Shown: piece after piece, positions 23,236 through 31,859 of the stretch | How the letters are laid out: the number at the start of each line of letters is the position of its first letter | How positions within the stretch are numbered: position 1 is the stretch's first letter | Source: Burkholderia territorii | GTDB lineage: Bacteria > Pseudomonadota > Gammaproteobacteria > Burkholderiales > Burkholderiaceae | Assembly (NCBI RefSeq): GCF_902833055.1 | Contig: NZ_CADFEJ010000003.1 | Coordinates: forward strand, 1 to 64,000 | Reading direction: 5' to 3' | DNA: 64,000 nucleotides | Program-made: the position numbers and the translations under genes | Notes under the pieces: model-generated | Seen by the model: the letters and a program-made list of their open reading frames with translations, nothing else | The model's database searches: none | What the model was told of the DNA's origin: nothing

Positions 23236-24591
23236 ATGGGACGTCGATATTTCGGCACGGACGGCATTCGCGGCACGGTGGGCGATGCGCCCATCACGCC
23301 TGATTTCGTGTTGCGTCTCGGCTATGCGGCCGGCAAGGTGTTGGCCGGCGCGGCCGACGTCGCGGCGGGTGCGCGTCCGACGGTGCTGATCGGCAAGGAC
23401 ACGCGCGTGTCGGGCTACATGCTCGAGGCCGCGCTCGAGGCCGGCTTTTCGGCTGCCGGCGTCGACGTGATGCTGGCCGGCCCGATGCCGACGCCGGGCG
23501 TCGCGTACCTGACGCGCGCGCTGCGCCTGTCGGCCGGTGTCGTGATCAGCGCATCGCACAACCCGTATCAGGACAACGGGATCAAGTTCTTCTCCGCCGA
23601 CGGCAACAAGCTGCCCGACGATACGGAGGCCGAGATCGAAGCATGGCTCGACAAGCCGCTCGAATGCGCGTCGTCGGACCGCCTTGGCAAGGCGCGCCGC
23701 CTCGACGACGCGGCCGGCCGTTACATCGAGTTCTGCAAGAGCACGTTCCCGGCCGCGTACGACCTGCGCGGGCTCAAGCTCGTGATCGACTGCGCGCACG
23801 GCGCCGCGTACCAGATTGCGCCGCACGTGTTCCACGAGCTCGGCGCGGACGTGATCCCGATCGGCGTCGCGCCGAACGGTTTCAACATCAACGACGGTGT
23901 CGGCGCCACGGCGCCCGACGCACTGGTGCGTGCGGTGCGGGCGAACCATGCGGACCTCGGCATCGCGCTCGACGGCGATGCGGACCGCCTGCAGGTCGTC
24001 GATTCGACGGGCCGCCTGTACAACGGCGACGAGTTGCTCTACGTGCTCGTGAAGGACCGGATCGCGACTGCCGGCAAGGTCGACGGCGCGGTGGGCACGC
24101 TGATGACGAACCTCGCGGTCGAGGTCGCGCTGCAGCGCGAGGGCGTGCAGTTCGTGCGAGCGGCCGTCGGCGATCGCTATGTGCTCGAACAGTTGCGCGA
24201 GCGCGGTTGGCAGCTCGGCGCGGAAGGTTCGGGCCATATCCTGTCGCTCGATCGCCATTCGACCGGCGACGGCATCGTCTCGGCGCTTCTCGTGCTGGCG
24301 GCGCTCAAGCGCAGCGGCCGCACGCTTGCGCAGATACTGGACGGCGTCACGCTGTTCCCGCAGAAGCTGATCAACGTGCGGATGAAGCCGGGTGCCGACT
24401 GGAAGGGCAGCGCATCGATTCGCGCGGCGATCGACGCGGCCGAAAGCGCGCTTGCCGGCCGCGGCCGGGTGCTGATCCGCGCGTCGGGTACCGAGCCGGT
24501 GCTGCGCGTGATGGTCGAGGCGCAGCATGCGGCTGACGCGACGCGTCACGCGGAAGCGATCGCCGACGCAGTGCGCGCGGCGACGAGCTGA
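23236..24591 (+). CDS. glmM: Phosphoglucosamine mutase
   Basis: 451 residues, alpha-D-phosphohexomutase family. It opens with YFGTDGIRG. The phosphoserine loop is SASHNP (Ser at about residue 107), the metal-binding loop is DGDADR, the sugar-binding loop is in EGSGHI, and the phosphate-binding end is [12 protein letters not shown]. It converts glucosamine-6-P to glucosamine-1-P for UDP-GlcNAc, hence peptidoglycan and LPS. GAAGGAGGAAGG lies just upstream of the ATG. It follows folP by 36 bp. Confidence 0.96.
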   Translation: MGRRYFGTDGIRGTVGDAPITPDFVLRLGYAAGKVLAGAADVAAGARPTVLIGKDTRVSGYMLEAALEAGFSAAGVDVMLAGPMPTPGVAYLTRALRLSAGVVISASHNPYQDNGIKFFSADGNKLPDDTEAEIEAWLDKPLECASSDRLGKARRLDDAAGRYIEFCKSTFPAAYDLRGLKLVIDCAHGAAYQIAPHVFHELGADVIPIGVAPNGFNINDGVGATAPDALVRAVRANHADLGIALDGDADRLQVVDSTGRLYNGDELLYVLVKDRIATAGKVDGAVGTLMTNLAVEVALQREGVQFVRAAVGDRYVLEQLRERGWQLGAEGSGHILSLDRHSTGDGIVSALLVLAALKRSGRTLAQILDGVTLFPQKLINVRMKPGADWKGSASIRAAIDAAESALAGRGRVLIRASGTEPVLRVMVEAQHAADATRHAEAIADAVRAATS

Positions 24592-24934
24592 GCCGAATCG
24601 GCGACGGTGCACGATGTCCGGCCGGCCACGCGCGGCCTTGCCGGTGATTCGACAGGCGGCGCTTTCGGGCGCCGCAATTCGTCAGACGCAAAGGTTTGCG
24701 CTATTAAATAGAGGGTGACTTCGGCGCGAATTTCGTCTGATGAAATCTTTCGACCCTGAATCGCGAGGGCCGGCGGCGATGCGCGTGCCGCACCGCATCC
24801 GGCGAACGCGCTTCGCTCGGGCCTCGCATACGCGGGTGCCGAGGACCCTTCCCGACCGGCAGTTCCAGCCGGTATTCCCGCGCCGCGATGTCGGCGCGCG
24901 GCCGCCCGCACAGGGCCCGATACACCCTTTCAAC
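24592..24934. other. Gene-free gap before the pst operon
   Basis: About 340 bp with no credible gene. A six-base inverted repeat with almost no loop (CGCAAA/TTTGCG near 24690) and a short AT-rich patch (about 24700-24717) are the only features noticed before the PhoB sites. Confidence 0.4.
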
Positions 24935-24984
24935 CAGTCATGTTACTGTCACGCCAGTTTCATCGATTGTCACATTATCGTCAT
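24935..24984 (+). promoter_or_regulatory. PhoB-binding ladder (tandem Pho boxes) of the pst operon
   Basis: Half-sites resembling CTGTCAT start at 24935 (CAGTCAT), 24946 (CTGTCAC), 24957 (GTTTCAT), 24967 (TTGTCAC) and 24978 (TCGTCAT). Their TCA cores are spaced 11, 11, 10 and 11 bp apart. The E. coli Pho box is two such 7-mers with a 4-bp linker, so this reads as about two and a half overlapping boxes. A possible -10, TAACCT, lies at 24995-25000. PhoB from this same locus would activate the operon under phosphate limitation. Confidence 0.8.
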
Positions 24985-25040
24985 GAGGAGCCCCTAACCT
25001 TCGCGGTGCCGTAGTCATCCGCTCACACACTGGAGGTCTC

Positions 25041-26075
25041 ATGAAATTGATGCAAACCGCGATTGCCGGCCTGGCTGGCGCGCTTTTCGCAGTCGCCGCG
25101 CAAGCTGCCGACATCACGGGCGCAGGCAGCACGTTCGCGATGCCGATCTATACGAAATGGGCTGCCGACTACCAGCAGTCCGGCGGCGCGAAGGTGAACT
25201 ACCAGGGTATCGGTTCGTCGGGCGGCCTGAAGCAGATCGTCGCGAAGACGGTCGATTTTGCCGGTTCGGACGCTCCGCTGAAGGATGAAGAACTCGCGAA
25301 GGAAGGCCTGTTCCAGTTCCCGACGGTGGTCGGCGGCGTGGTGCCGGTCGTCAACGTGCCGGGCGTGAAGGCCGGCGAACTGACGCTGTCGGGCCCGGTG
25401 CTCGGCGACATCTACCTCGGCAAGATCAAGAAGTGGAACGATCCGGCGATCGTTGCACTGAACCCGAAGGTCAAGCTGCCGGATACGGACATCGCGGTCG
25501 TTCGTCGCGCTGACGGTTCGGGCACCAGCTTCATCTGGACGAACTACCTGTCGAAGGTCAACGACGAGTGGAAGTCGAAGATCGGCGAAGGCACGACGGT
25601 CAACTGGCCGACCGGCACGGGCGGCAAGGGCAACGACGGCGTCGCGGCCTTCGTGCAGCGCCTGCCGGGCGCGATCGGCTACGTCGAGTGGGCGTATGCG
25701 AAGAAGAACAACATGACCTACACGGCCCTGAAGAACTCGACGGGCACGGTGGTCGAGCCGAAGACCGAAACGTTCAAGGCCGCTGCTGCCGGCGCGAACT
25801 GGTCGAAGTCGTTCTACCAGATCCTGACGAACCAGCCGGGCAAGGAAGCATGGCCGGTCGTCGGTGCGACGTTCGTGCTGCTGCACGCGAAGCAGGACAA
25901 GCCGGAGCAGGGCGCCGAAACGCTGAAGTTCTTCAGCTGGGCGTTCAAGAACGGCGAGAAGGCAGCCGACAGCCTCGACTACATCTCGCTGCCGGCGTCG
26001 GTCGAGACGGAAATCCGCAAGCAGTGGAAGACGAAGGTGACGGACGCATCGGGCAAGCCGGTCGCCGCAGAGTAA
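25041..26075 (+). CDS. pstS: Phosphate ABC transporter, periplasmic binding protein
   Basis: 344 residues. A Sec signal peptide (about 1-23, cleavage after AAQAA) is followed by [17 protein letters not shown]. Phosphate contacts are expected in [19 protein letters not shown] and RADGSGTSF, all visible. It captures inorganic phosphate in the periplasm for PstCA. It is the first gene of pstSCAB-phoU-phoBR behind the PhoB sites. Two stable hairpins separate it from pstC. Confidence 0.96.
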   Translation: MKLMQTAIAGLAGALFAVAAQAADITGAGSTFAMPIYTKWAADYQQSGGAKVNYQGIGSSGGLKQIVAKTVDFAGSDAPLKDEELAKEGLFQFPTVVGGVVPVVNVPGVKAGELTLSGPVLGDIYLGKIKKWNDPAIVALNPKVKLPDTDIAVVRRADGSGTSFIWTNYLSKVNDEWKSKIGEGTTVNWPTGTGGKGNDGVAAFVQRLPGAIGYVEWAYAKKNNMTYTALKNSTGTVVEPKTETFKAAAAGANWSKSFYQILTNQPGKEAWPVVGATFVLLHAKQDKPEQGAETLKFFSWAFKNGEKAADSLDYISLPASVETEIRKQWKTKVTDASGKPVAAE

Positions 26076-26091
26076 GCAATCCAGCGGTTCG

Positions 26092-26151
26092 CTGCCCGGC
26101 CGTGCCGGCCGGGCAGTGTGTGCGGTAAGGCCGGGCGTTACGGCGCCCGGC
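26092..26151 (+). promoter_or_regulatory. Two consecutive hairpins between pstS and pstC
   Basis: CTGCCCGGCC pairs with GGCCGGGCAG (26092-26116, 5-base loop). GCCGGGCG pairs with CGCCCGGC (26130-26151, 6-base loop). No T-run follows. In other bacteria such intercistronic stems protect the binding-protein mRNA and lower expression of downstream genes; that role is inferred here. Confidence 0.65.
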
Positions 26152-26169
26152 GATCCAGAACAGGCGCCC

Positions 26170-27153
26170 ATGTCTGATATTTCCTACACGTCCTCCCGGT
26201 CCGATGCCGCGCAGCAACGCGCGCCGAGCCGTCTCGGAGACGTTCTGTTCGGCGGCCTCGCACGGCTGGCCGCGATCGTGACCCTGCTGCTGCTGGGCGG
26301 GATCATCGTTTCCCTGATCATTGCGTCGCTGCCGACCATCCAGAAGTTCGGCCTCGGTTTCCTGTGGCAAACCGAGTGGGATCCGAACTCGGATATCTAC
26401 GGCGCAGTCGTGCCGATCTACGGCACGATCGTGACGTCGATCATCGCTCTCATCATCGCGGTGCCGGTCAGCTTCGGCATCGCACTGTTCCTCACCGAAT
26501 TGGCGCCCGTGTGGCTGCGTCGCCCGCTCGGCATCGCGATCGAGCTGCTCGCGGCGATTCCGTCGATCGTGTACGGCATGTGGGGCCTGCTCGTGTTCGC
26601 GCCGATCTTCGCCGAATACTTCCAGAAGCCGATCGGCCGTCTGTTCAAGGACGTGTGGGTGCTCGGTCCGCTGACGGCGGGCCCGCCGATCGGCATCGGC
26701 ATTCTCGCGGCCGGCGTGATCCTCGCGATCATGATCATCCCGTACATCGCATCGGTGATGCGCGACGTGTTCGAAGTCACGCCCGTGCTGCTGAAGGAAT
26801 CGGCGTACGGGATCGGCTGCACGACGTGGGAAGTGATGTGGAAGGTCGTGCTGCCCTATACGAAGACCGGCGTGATCGGCGGCGTGATGCTCGGCCTCGG
26901 CCGCGCGCTCGGCGAAACGATGGCCGTGACCTTCGTGATCGGCAACACCAACCTGCTCGACAGCGTGTCGCTGTTCGCGCCGGGCAACAGCATCACGTCG
27001 GCGCTCGCGAACGAATTCGCGGAAGCGCAACCGGGCCTGCATACGTCCGCCCTGATGGAGCTGGGCCTGATCCTGTTCGTGATCACGTTCATCGTGCTGA
27101 CCATCTCCAAACTGCTGCTGCTTCGTCTCGAGAAAGGAGAGGGCAAGAAATGA
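26170..27153 (+). CDS. pstC: Phosphate ABC transporter, permease PstC
   Basis: 327 residues with six predicted membrane helices. The binding-protein-dependent permease EAA-type loop is seen around [33 protein letters not shown] and [16 protein letters not shown] are strongly conserved PstC segments. It forms the inner-membrane channel with PstA. The ATG at 26170 gives the family N-terminus (MSDISYTS). The end overlaps the pstA start by 4 bp (ATGA). Confidence 0.95.
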   Translation: MSDISYTSSRSDAAQQRAPSRLGDVLFGGLARLAAIVTLLLLGGIIVSLIIASLPTIQKFGLGFLWQTEWDPNSDIYGAVVPIYGTIVTSIIALIIAVPVSFGIALFLTELAPVWLRRPLGIAIELLAAIPSIVYGMWGLLVFAPIFAEYFQKPIGRLFKDVWVLGPLTAGPPIGIGILAAGVILAIMIIPYIASVMRDVFEVTPVLLKESAYGIGCTTWEVMWKVVLPYTKTGVIGGVMLGLGRALGETMAVTFVIGNTNLLDSVSLFAPGNSITSALANEFAEAQPGLHTSALMELGLILFVITFIVLTISKLLLLRLEKGEGKK

Positions 27154-28043
27154 GCGAGCCCGTCATGAATTTCCCGGGGCCGAATGGCGCCGTGCTCGAC
27201 GCGATGCGCAATCGCCTGCAGCGCAAGCGCAAGGTGACCAACGCGATCGCGCTGACCGCGTCGCTCGCTGCAATGGCGTTCGGCCTGCTGTGGCTCGTGT
27301 GGATTCTCTACACGACGGTGCATCTGGGCGTCGGCGGATTGTCGCTGCAGCTGTTCACCGAATCGACGCCGGCGCCGAACACGGAAGGCGGCGGCCTGGC
27401 GAACGCGATCGTCGGCAGCCTGCTGCTGTGCGGTTTCGGCACGCTCGTCGGCACGCCGATCGGCATCCTCGCGGGCGTCTATCTCGCCGAATACGGCCAG
27501 AAGAACCTGCTGGCGAGCACGATCCGCTTCATCAACGACATCCTGCTTTCGGCGCCGTCGATCGTCATCGGCCTGTTCGTGTATGCGATCGTCGTCGCGA
27601 AGTCGGGGCGCTTCTCGGGCTGGGCCGGCGTGATCGCGCTCGCACTGCTGCAGATTCCGATCGTGATCCGCACGACCGAGAACATGCTCAAGCTCGTGCC
27701 GAACGCGCTGCGCGAAGCGGCCGTCGCGCTCGGCACGCCGAAGTGGCGCATGGTACTGAAGATCACGCTGCGCGCATCGGTCGGCGGGATCGTGACGGGC
27801 GTGCTGCTCGCGGTCGCGCGGATCGCCGGCGAAACGGCGCCGCTGCTGTTTACCGCGCTGTCGAACCAGTTCTTCTCGTGGGACATGAGCCAACCGATGG
27901 CGAACCTGCCCGTCACGATCTACAAGTTCGCGATGAGCCCGTTCGCCGAATGGCAGTCGCTCGCATGGGCGGGCGTGTTCCTGATCACGCTCGGGGTGCT
28001 CGGACTCAACATCCTGGCGCGTTCGATCTTCTCGAAAAAGTAA
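27150..28043 (+). CDS. pstA: Phosphate ABC transporter, permease PstA
   Basis: 297 residues, six membrane helices. Conserved pieces include [16 protein letters not shown], the EAA loop [20 protein letters not shown], and [15 protein letters not shown]. It pairs with PstC in the phosphate channel. The start codon overlaps the pstC stop (ATGA), and AAAGGAGAGG lies just upstream. The first 25 residues are a basic cytoplasmic lead before the first helix. Confidence 0.95.
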   Translation: MSEPVMNFPGPNGAVLDAMRNRLQRKRKVTNAIALTASLAAMAFGLLWLVWILYTTVHLGVGGLSLQLFTESTPAPNTEGGGLANAIVGSLLLCGFGTLVGTPIGILAGVYLAEYGQKNLLASTIRFINDILLSAPSIVIGLFVYAIVVAKSGRFSGWAGVIALALLQIPIVIRTTENMLKLVPNALREAAVALGTPKWRMVLKITLRASVGGIVTGVLLAVARIAGETAPLLFTALSNQFFSWDMSQPMANLPVTIYKFAMSPFAEWQSLAWAGVFLITLGVLGLNILARSIFSKK

Positions 28044-28058
28044 CGGCGGAGCAATCCG

Positions 28059-28907
28059 ATGAATATGGCAGAAAGCCACCTGAATCCCGTCGAGCGCGCC
28101 GCTGCGCCCGCCGGCACGCAAGATGCGGCAAATGGCCGTCCGCTGGCGCCGCTGAACGCGAAGATCGAGGTCAACAACCTCAACTTCTTCTACAACAAGT
28201 TCCACGCGCTGAAGAACATCAACCTGCGCATTCCCGAAGGGAAGGTGACGGCGTTCATCGGTCCGTCGGGTTGCGGCAAGTCGACGCTCCTGCGCACGTT
28301 CAACAAGATGTACGCGCTCTATCCGGAGCAGCGCGCCGAAGGCGAAATCCTGATGGACGGCGAGAACCTGCTGACCACCAAACGCGACATTTCGCTGCTG
28401 CGCGCGCGCATCGGCATGGTGTTCCAGAAGCCGACCCCGTTCCCGATGTCGATCTACGACAACATCGCGTTCGGCGTGAAGATGTTCGAGAAGCTCACGC
28501 GCTCGGAGATGGACGATCGCGTCGAGTGGGCGCTGACCAAGGCCGCGCTGTGGAACGAAGTGAAGGACAAGCTGAACCAGAGCGGTTACGGGCTGTCCGG
28601 CGGCCAGCAGCAGCGTCTGTGCATCGCGCGCGGTATCGCGATCCGTCCGGAAGTGCTGCTGCTCGACGAGCCGTGCTCGGCGCTCGATCCGATCTCGACG
28701 GGCCGCATCGAAGAGCTGATCGCGGAGCTGAAGAGCGACTACACGGTCGTGATCGTCACGCACAACATGCAGCAGGCCGCGCGCTGCTCGGACTACACGG
28801 CCTACATGTACCTGGGCGAGCTGATCGAATTCGGCGACACCGAGAAGATCTTTATCAAGCCGGTGCGCAAGGAAACGGAAGACTACATCACCGGCCGTTT
28901 CGGCTGA
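28059..28907 (+). CDS. pstB: Phosphate ABC transporter, ATPase PstB
   Basis: 282 residues. Walker [10 protein letters not shown] is at about 68-76, the Q-loop is in [10 protein letters not shown], the signature LSGGQQQR is at 179-186, and Walker [12 protein letters not shown] is at about 200-210. The switch His is in IVTHNMQQA. The first 35 residues are an extra Ala/Pro-rich lead compared with E. coli PstB. It powers phosphate import and takes part in signalling to PhoR through PhoU. It lies 15 bp after pstA. Confidence 0.96.
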   Translation: MNMAESHLNPVERAAAPAGTQDAANGRPLAPLNAKIEVNNLNFFYNKFHALKNINLRIPEGKVTAFIGPSGCGKSTLLRTFNKMYALYPEQRAEGEILMDGENLLTTKRDISLLRARIGMVFQKPTPFPMSIYDNIAFGVKMFEKLTRSEMDDRVEWALTKAALWNEVKDKLNQSGYGLSGGQQQRLCIARGIAIRPEVLLLDEPCSALDPISTGRIEELIAELKSDYTVVIVTHNMQQAARCSDYTAYMYLGELIEFGDTEKIFIKPVRKETEDYITGRFG

Positions 28908-28925
28908 TGACGGAGAACAACAACC

Positions 28926-29630
28926 ATGTCGGATAAACATCTGTCGAGCCAGTTCGACGCGGACCTGAATGCCGTGTCGTCGAAAGTGCTGGAAATGGGC
29001 GGGCTCGTCGAGTCGCAGATCGTCGGCGCGATGCATGCGCTGAACGAGTTCGACCGCGAGGCGGCCGAGAAGGTGATCGCGGCCGAGGAAACGCTGAACG
29101 CGATGGAAGTCGACATCGACCAGGAGTGCGGCAACATCATCGCGCGGAGGCAGCCGGCCGCGCGCGACCTGCGCCTTCTGATGTCGATTTCGAAAACGAT
29201 TACGAACCTCGAGCGCGCGGGCGACGAGGCCGAGAAGATCGCGAAGCGCGTGCGCCGCCTGGTCGACGAGCCGGCCGCGCGTGCGGTGAACATCGCGGAG
29301 ATCAAGGTGTCGGGCGAGATGGCCGTGACGATCCTGCGCCGCGCGCTCGACGCGTTCGCGCGCCTCGACACGGTGGCGGCCGCGCAGATCGTCAAGGACG
29401 ACAAGGAAATCGACCTCGAATTCCGCGCGTTCGTGCGCAAGCTCGTGTCGTACATGCAGGAAGATCCGCGCACGATCTCGGTCGGCCTGGAGTACCTGTT
29501 CATCGCGAAGGCGATCGAGCGGATCGGCGACCACGCGAAGAACATCGCCGAATTCATCATCTACATCGTGAAGGGCACGGACGTGCGGCACCAGCCGCGC
29601 GACATGCTCGATCGCGAAGCCAACAGTTAA
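28926..29630 (+). CDS. phoU: Phosphate signalling regulator PhoU
   Basis: 234 residues made of two similar three-helix bundles. Metal-cluster motifs of the E/DxxxD type are visible around ITNLERAGDEAEKIAKR and AIERIGDHAKNIAEF. It links the Pst transporter to PhoR and keeps the regulon off when phosphate is plentiful. Its position between pstB and phoB, 18 bp after pstB, is the beta-proteobacterial arrangement. Confidence 0.95.
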   Translation: MSDKHLSSQFDADLNAVSSKVLEMGGLVESQIVGAMHALNEFDREAAEKVIAAEETLNAMEVDIDQECGNIIARRQPAARDLRLLMSISKTITNLERAGDEAEKIAKRVRRLVDEPAARAVNIAEIKVSGEMAVTILRRALDAFARLDTVAAAQIVKDDKEIDLEFRAFVRKLVSYMQEDPRTISVGLEYLFIAKAIERIGDHAKNIAEFIIYIVKGTDVRHQPRDMLDREANS

Positions 29631-29660
29631 TCGACTCCGTAAGGAAGAACAGAGGTGCCG

Positions 29661-30362
29661 ATGCCCAGCAACATTCTCGTCGTTGAAGATGAACCCGCGA
29701 TTTCCGAACTGATCTCGGTGAATCTTCAGCATGCCGGTCACTGTCCGATTCGCGCGTACAACGCGGAGCAGGCGCAGAACCTGATCAGCGACGTGCTGCC
29801 CGATCTCGTGCTGCTCGACTGGATGCTGCCGGGCAAGTCCGGCATTGCGTTCGCGCGCGACCTGCGCAACAACGAACGGACCAAGCACATCCCGATCATC
29901 ATGCTGACCGCGCGCGGCGACGAGCAGGACAAGGTGCTCGGCCTCGAGATCGGCGCGGACGACTACGTGACGAAGCCGTTCTCGCCGAAGGAGCTGATGG
30001 CGCGCATCAAGGCCGTGCTGCGCCGCCGCGCGCCGCAGCTGACCGAGGACGTCGTGTCGATCAACGGGCTGCGCCTCGATCCGGCCACGCACCGGGTCGC
30101 CGCGCACGGCGACGGCAGCGAGATCAAGCTCGATCTCGGCCCGACCGAATTCCGCCTGCTGCATTTCTTCATGACGCATCCGGAACGCGTGCACAGCCGC
30201 ACGCAACTGCTAGACCAGGTGTGGGGCGATCACGTGTTCGTCGAAGAGCGCACCGTCGACGTCCACATCAAACGATTGCGCGCGGCCTTGAAACCGGCCG
30301 GCTGCGATGCGATGATCGAGACCGTGCGCGGCAGTGGCTACCGACTCGCCAAGCACGCGTAA
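29661..30362 (+). CDS. phoB: Phosphate response regulator PhoB
   Basis: 233 residues, OmpR/PhoB class. The receiver domain has the acidic pocket in VVEDEPA, the phosphoacceptor Asp53 in LLDWMLPG, Thr in IMLTARG and Lys in YVTKPFSPKEL. The winged-helix DNA-binding domain follows from about 135, with SRTQLLDQVWG and TVDVHIKRLR. The ATG at 29661 has a CAGAGG site 5 bases upstream; a GTG at 29655 is the alternative. It should bind the ladder upstream of pstS. Confidence 0.95.
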   Translation: MPSNILVVEDEPAISELISVNLQHAGHCPIRAYNAEQAQNLISDVLPDLVLLDWMLPGKSGIAFARDLRNNERTKHIPIIMLTARGDEQDKVLGLEIGADDYVTKPFSPKELMARIKAVLRRRAPQLTEDVVSINGLRLDPATHRVAAHGDGSEIKLDLGPTEFRLLHFFMTHPERVHSRTQLLDQVWGDHVFVEERTVDVHIKRLRAALKPAGCDAMIETVRGSGYRLAKHA

Positions 30363-30419
30363 CGTATCCGGACATGCCGTGTGCCACGGCATGCCGTTCA
30401 TTCTTTCGGGCGCTGAATC

Positions 30420-31739
30420 ATGAACATCATCTGGGCGCGCTTTCTCGTGTCGCTCGTGCTGCTCGTGCTGATCAGCGTATTGGTCGGCGTGTTCGCCGGC
30501 CCGATCGCGGGCCTCGGCTTCGCGGTCGTGATGCTGGTCGCGCAGGGCTTCTTCAGTACCTTCCATACGCAACGCCTGTGGCGTCTGCTCGATGCGCCCG
30601 TCTACGGCGAGGTGCCGAGCGCGCCGGGCATCTGGGGCGAAATCTACTACCGGCTGCACAAGCTCGCGAAGCAGTGGCATGCGCAGGTGCGGCAGGTCGA
30701 GCAGCAGCATTCGCGCTTCATCCAGGCGATCCAGGCGTCGCCGAACGGCGTCGCGATGCTCGACGACCATGACCAGATCGAATGGTGCAACGCGATCGCC
30801 GAGGTGCATTTCGGGCTCGATGCGAAACGCGACCTGCGCCAGCACATCACGAATCTGGTTCGTCATCCGGAATTCGTCCGCTACCTGAACGCGCAGCATT
30901 ACGACGAGACGCTCGTGATGCGCGGGATGGGCGACTCGCGGCAGAACGTGCTGGAAGTGCAGGTGTTTCCGTACGGCGAGAACCGCAAGCTGCTGCTCAC
31001 GCAGGACATCACGGAGCTCGAGCGGACCGACGCGATGCGGCGCGACTTCGTCGCGAACGTGTCGCATGAACTGAAGACGCCGCTTACCGTGCTGTCGGGT
31101 TTTCTCGAGACGATGCGCGAGCTGCCGCTGAACGAAGAAGATCGCGCGCGCTATCTCGACATGATGGAGCAGCAGGCGTCGCGGATGCGGCACATCGTCA
31201 CCGATCTGCTGGTGCTCGCGAAGCTCGAGGGCGAAAGCAAGCCGCCGATGGATCACGCGATCGACATGCGCGCCGTGTTCGACCATCTGAAGGAAGATGC
31301 ACGCACGCTGTCGAACGGGCATCACGAGATCACGTTCACGATCGACGAGACGCTCGGCGTCACGGGCGCGCAGACGGAAGTCTTCAGTGCGTTCGCGAAT
31401 CTCGTGACCAACGCGATCCGTTATACGCCGGACGGCGGCAAGATCGTCGTGTCATGGCGGCGCGAAGGCGCGCAGGGCGTGTTCTCCGTCACCGACAGCG
31501 GCTTCGGTATTCCGGCCGCCGACCTGCCGCGGCTCACCGAGCGCTTCTACCGCGTCGACCGCAGCCGCTCGCGCGATACGGGCGGCACGGGGCTCGGCCT
31601 CGCGATCGTCAAGCACGTGCTGCAGCGACACGATTCGCACCTGTACGTGCAGAGCGAGGAAGGGCGCGGCAGCACGTTCACCGCACGTTTCCCGGCGTCG
31701 CGGATCATCGCGATCCGGCCGGCTGCGTTCGAAGCATGA
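30420..31739 (+). CDS. phoR: Phosphate sensor histidine kinase PhoR
   Basis: 439 residues. Two N-terminal membrane helices (about 5-22 and 26-45) with almost no periplasmic loop, a basic linker and a PAS domain (about 100-200) precede the kinase core. The H-box is VSHELKTPLT with the phosphoacceptor His at about 216. The ATP domain shows N-box NLVTNAIRYT, GFGIPAADLPRLTERFY and GGTGLGLAIVK. It phosphorylates PhoB in low phosphate. It sits 57 bp after phoB; a bidirectional terminator closes the operon. Confidence 0.95.
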   Translation: MNIIWARFLVSLVLLVLISVLVGVFAGPIAGLGFAVVMLVAQGFFSTFHTQRLWRLLDAPVYGEVPSAPGIWGEIYYRLHKLAKQWHAQVRQVEQQHSRFIQAIQASPNGVAMLDDHDQIEWCNAIAEVHFGLDAKRDLRQHITNLVRHPEFVRYLNAQHYDETLVMRGMGDSRQNVLEVQVFPYGENRKLLLTQDITELERTDAMRRDFVANVSHELKTPLTVLSGFLETMRELPLNEEDRARYLDMMEQQASRMRHIVTDLLVLAKLEGESKPPMDHAIDMRAVFDHLKEDARTLSNGHHEITFTIDETLGVTGAQTEVFSAFANLVTNAIRYTPDGGKIVVSWRREGAQGVFSVTDSGFGIPAADLPRLTERFYRVDRSRSRDTGGTGLGLAIVKHVLQRHDSHLYVQSEEGRGSTFTARFPASRIIAIRPAAFEA

Positions 31740-31784
31740 GCGCGTGACGCGATTCCGGGGCCCTGTATCGGCATCCCCTCGGAA

Positions 31785-31820
31785 ACGAAAAAGCACAGCC
31801 CTCGGGCTGTGCTTTTTCGT
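31785..31820. terminator. Bidirectional terminator between phoR and ppk
   Basis: ACGAAAAAGCACAGCC and its complement GGCTGTGCTTTTTCGT form a long stem with a 4-base loop region. A-runs and T-runs on both sides make it work in both directions, for phoR (plus) and ppk (minus). Confidence 0.9.
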
Positions 31821-31859
31821 TGGGTGGCACGGCACGCGAAACCGCGCGCCGCCCGGTGC

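Noticed and set aside
24740..24997. 85-codon ORF upstream of pstS
   Set aside because: It runs through the PhoB sites and has Arg/Pro-rich composition with no ribosome site.
26856..30206. Very long open frame (1116 codons) antisense to pstC-phoB
   Set aside because: It mirrors five well-identified genes. Its product is Arg/His-rich without any domain, as expected of antisense frames in high-GC DNA.
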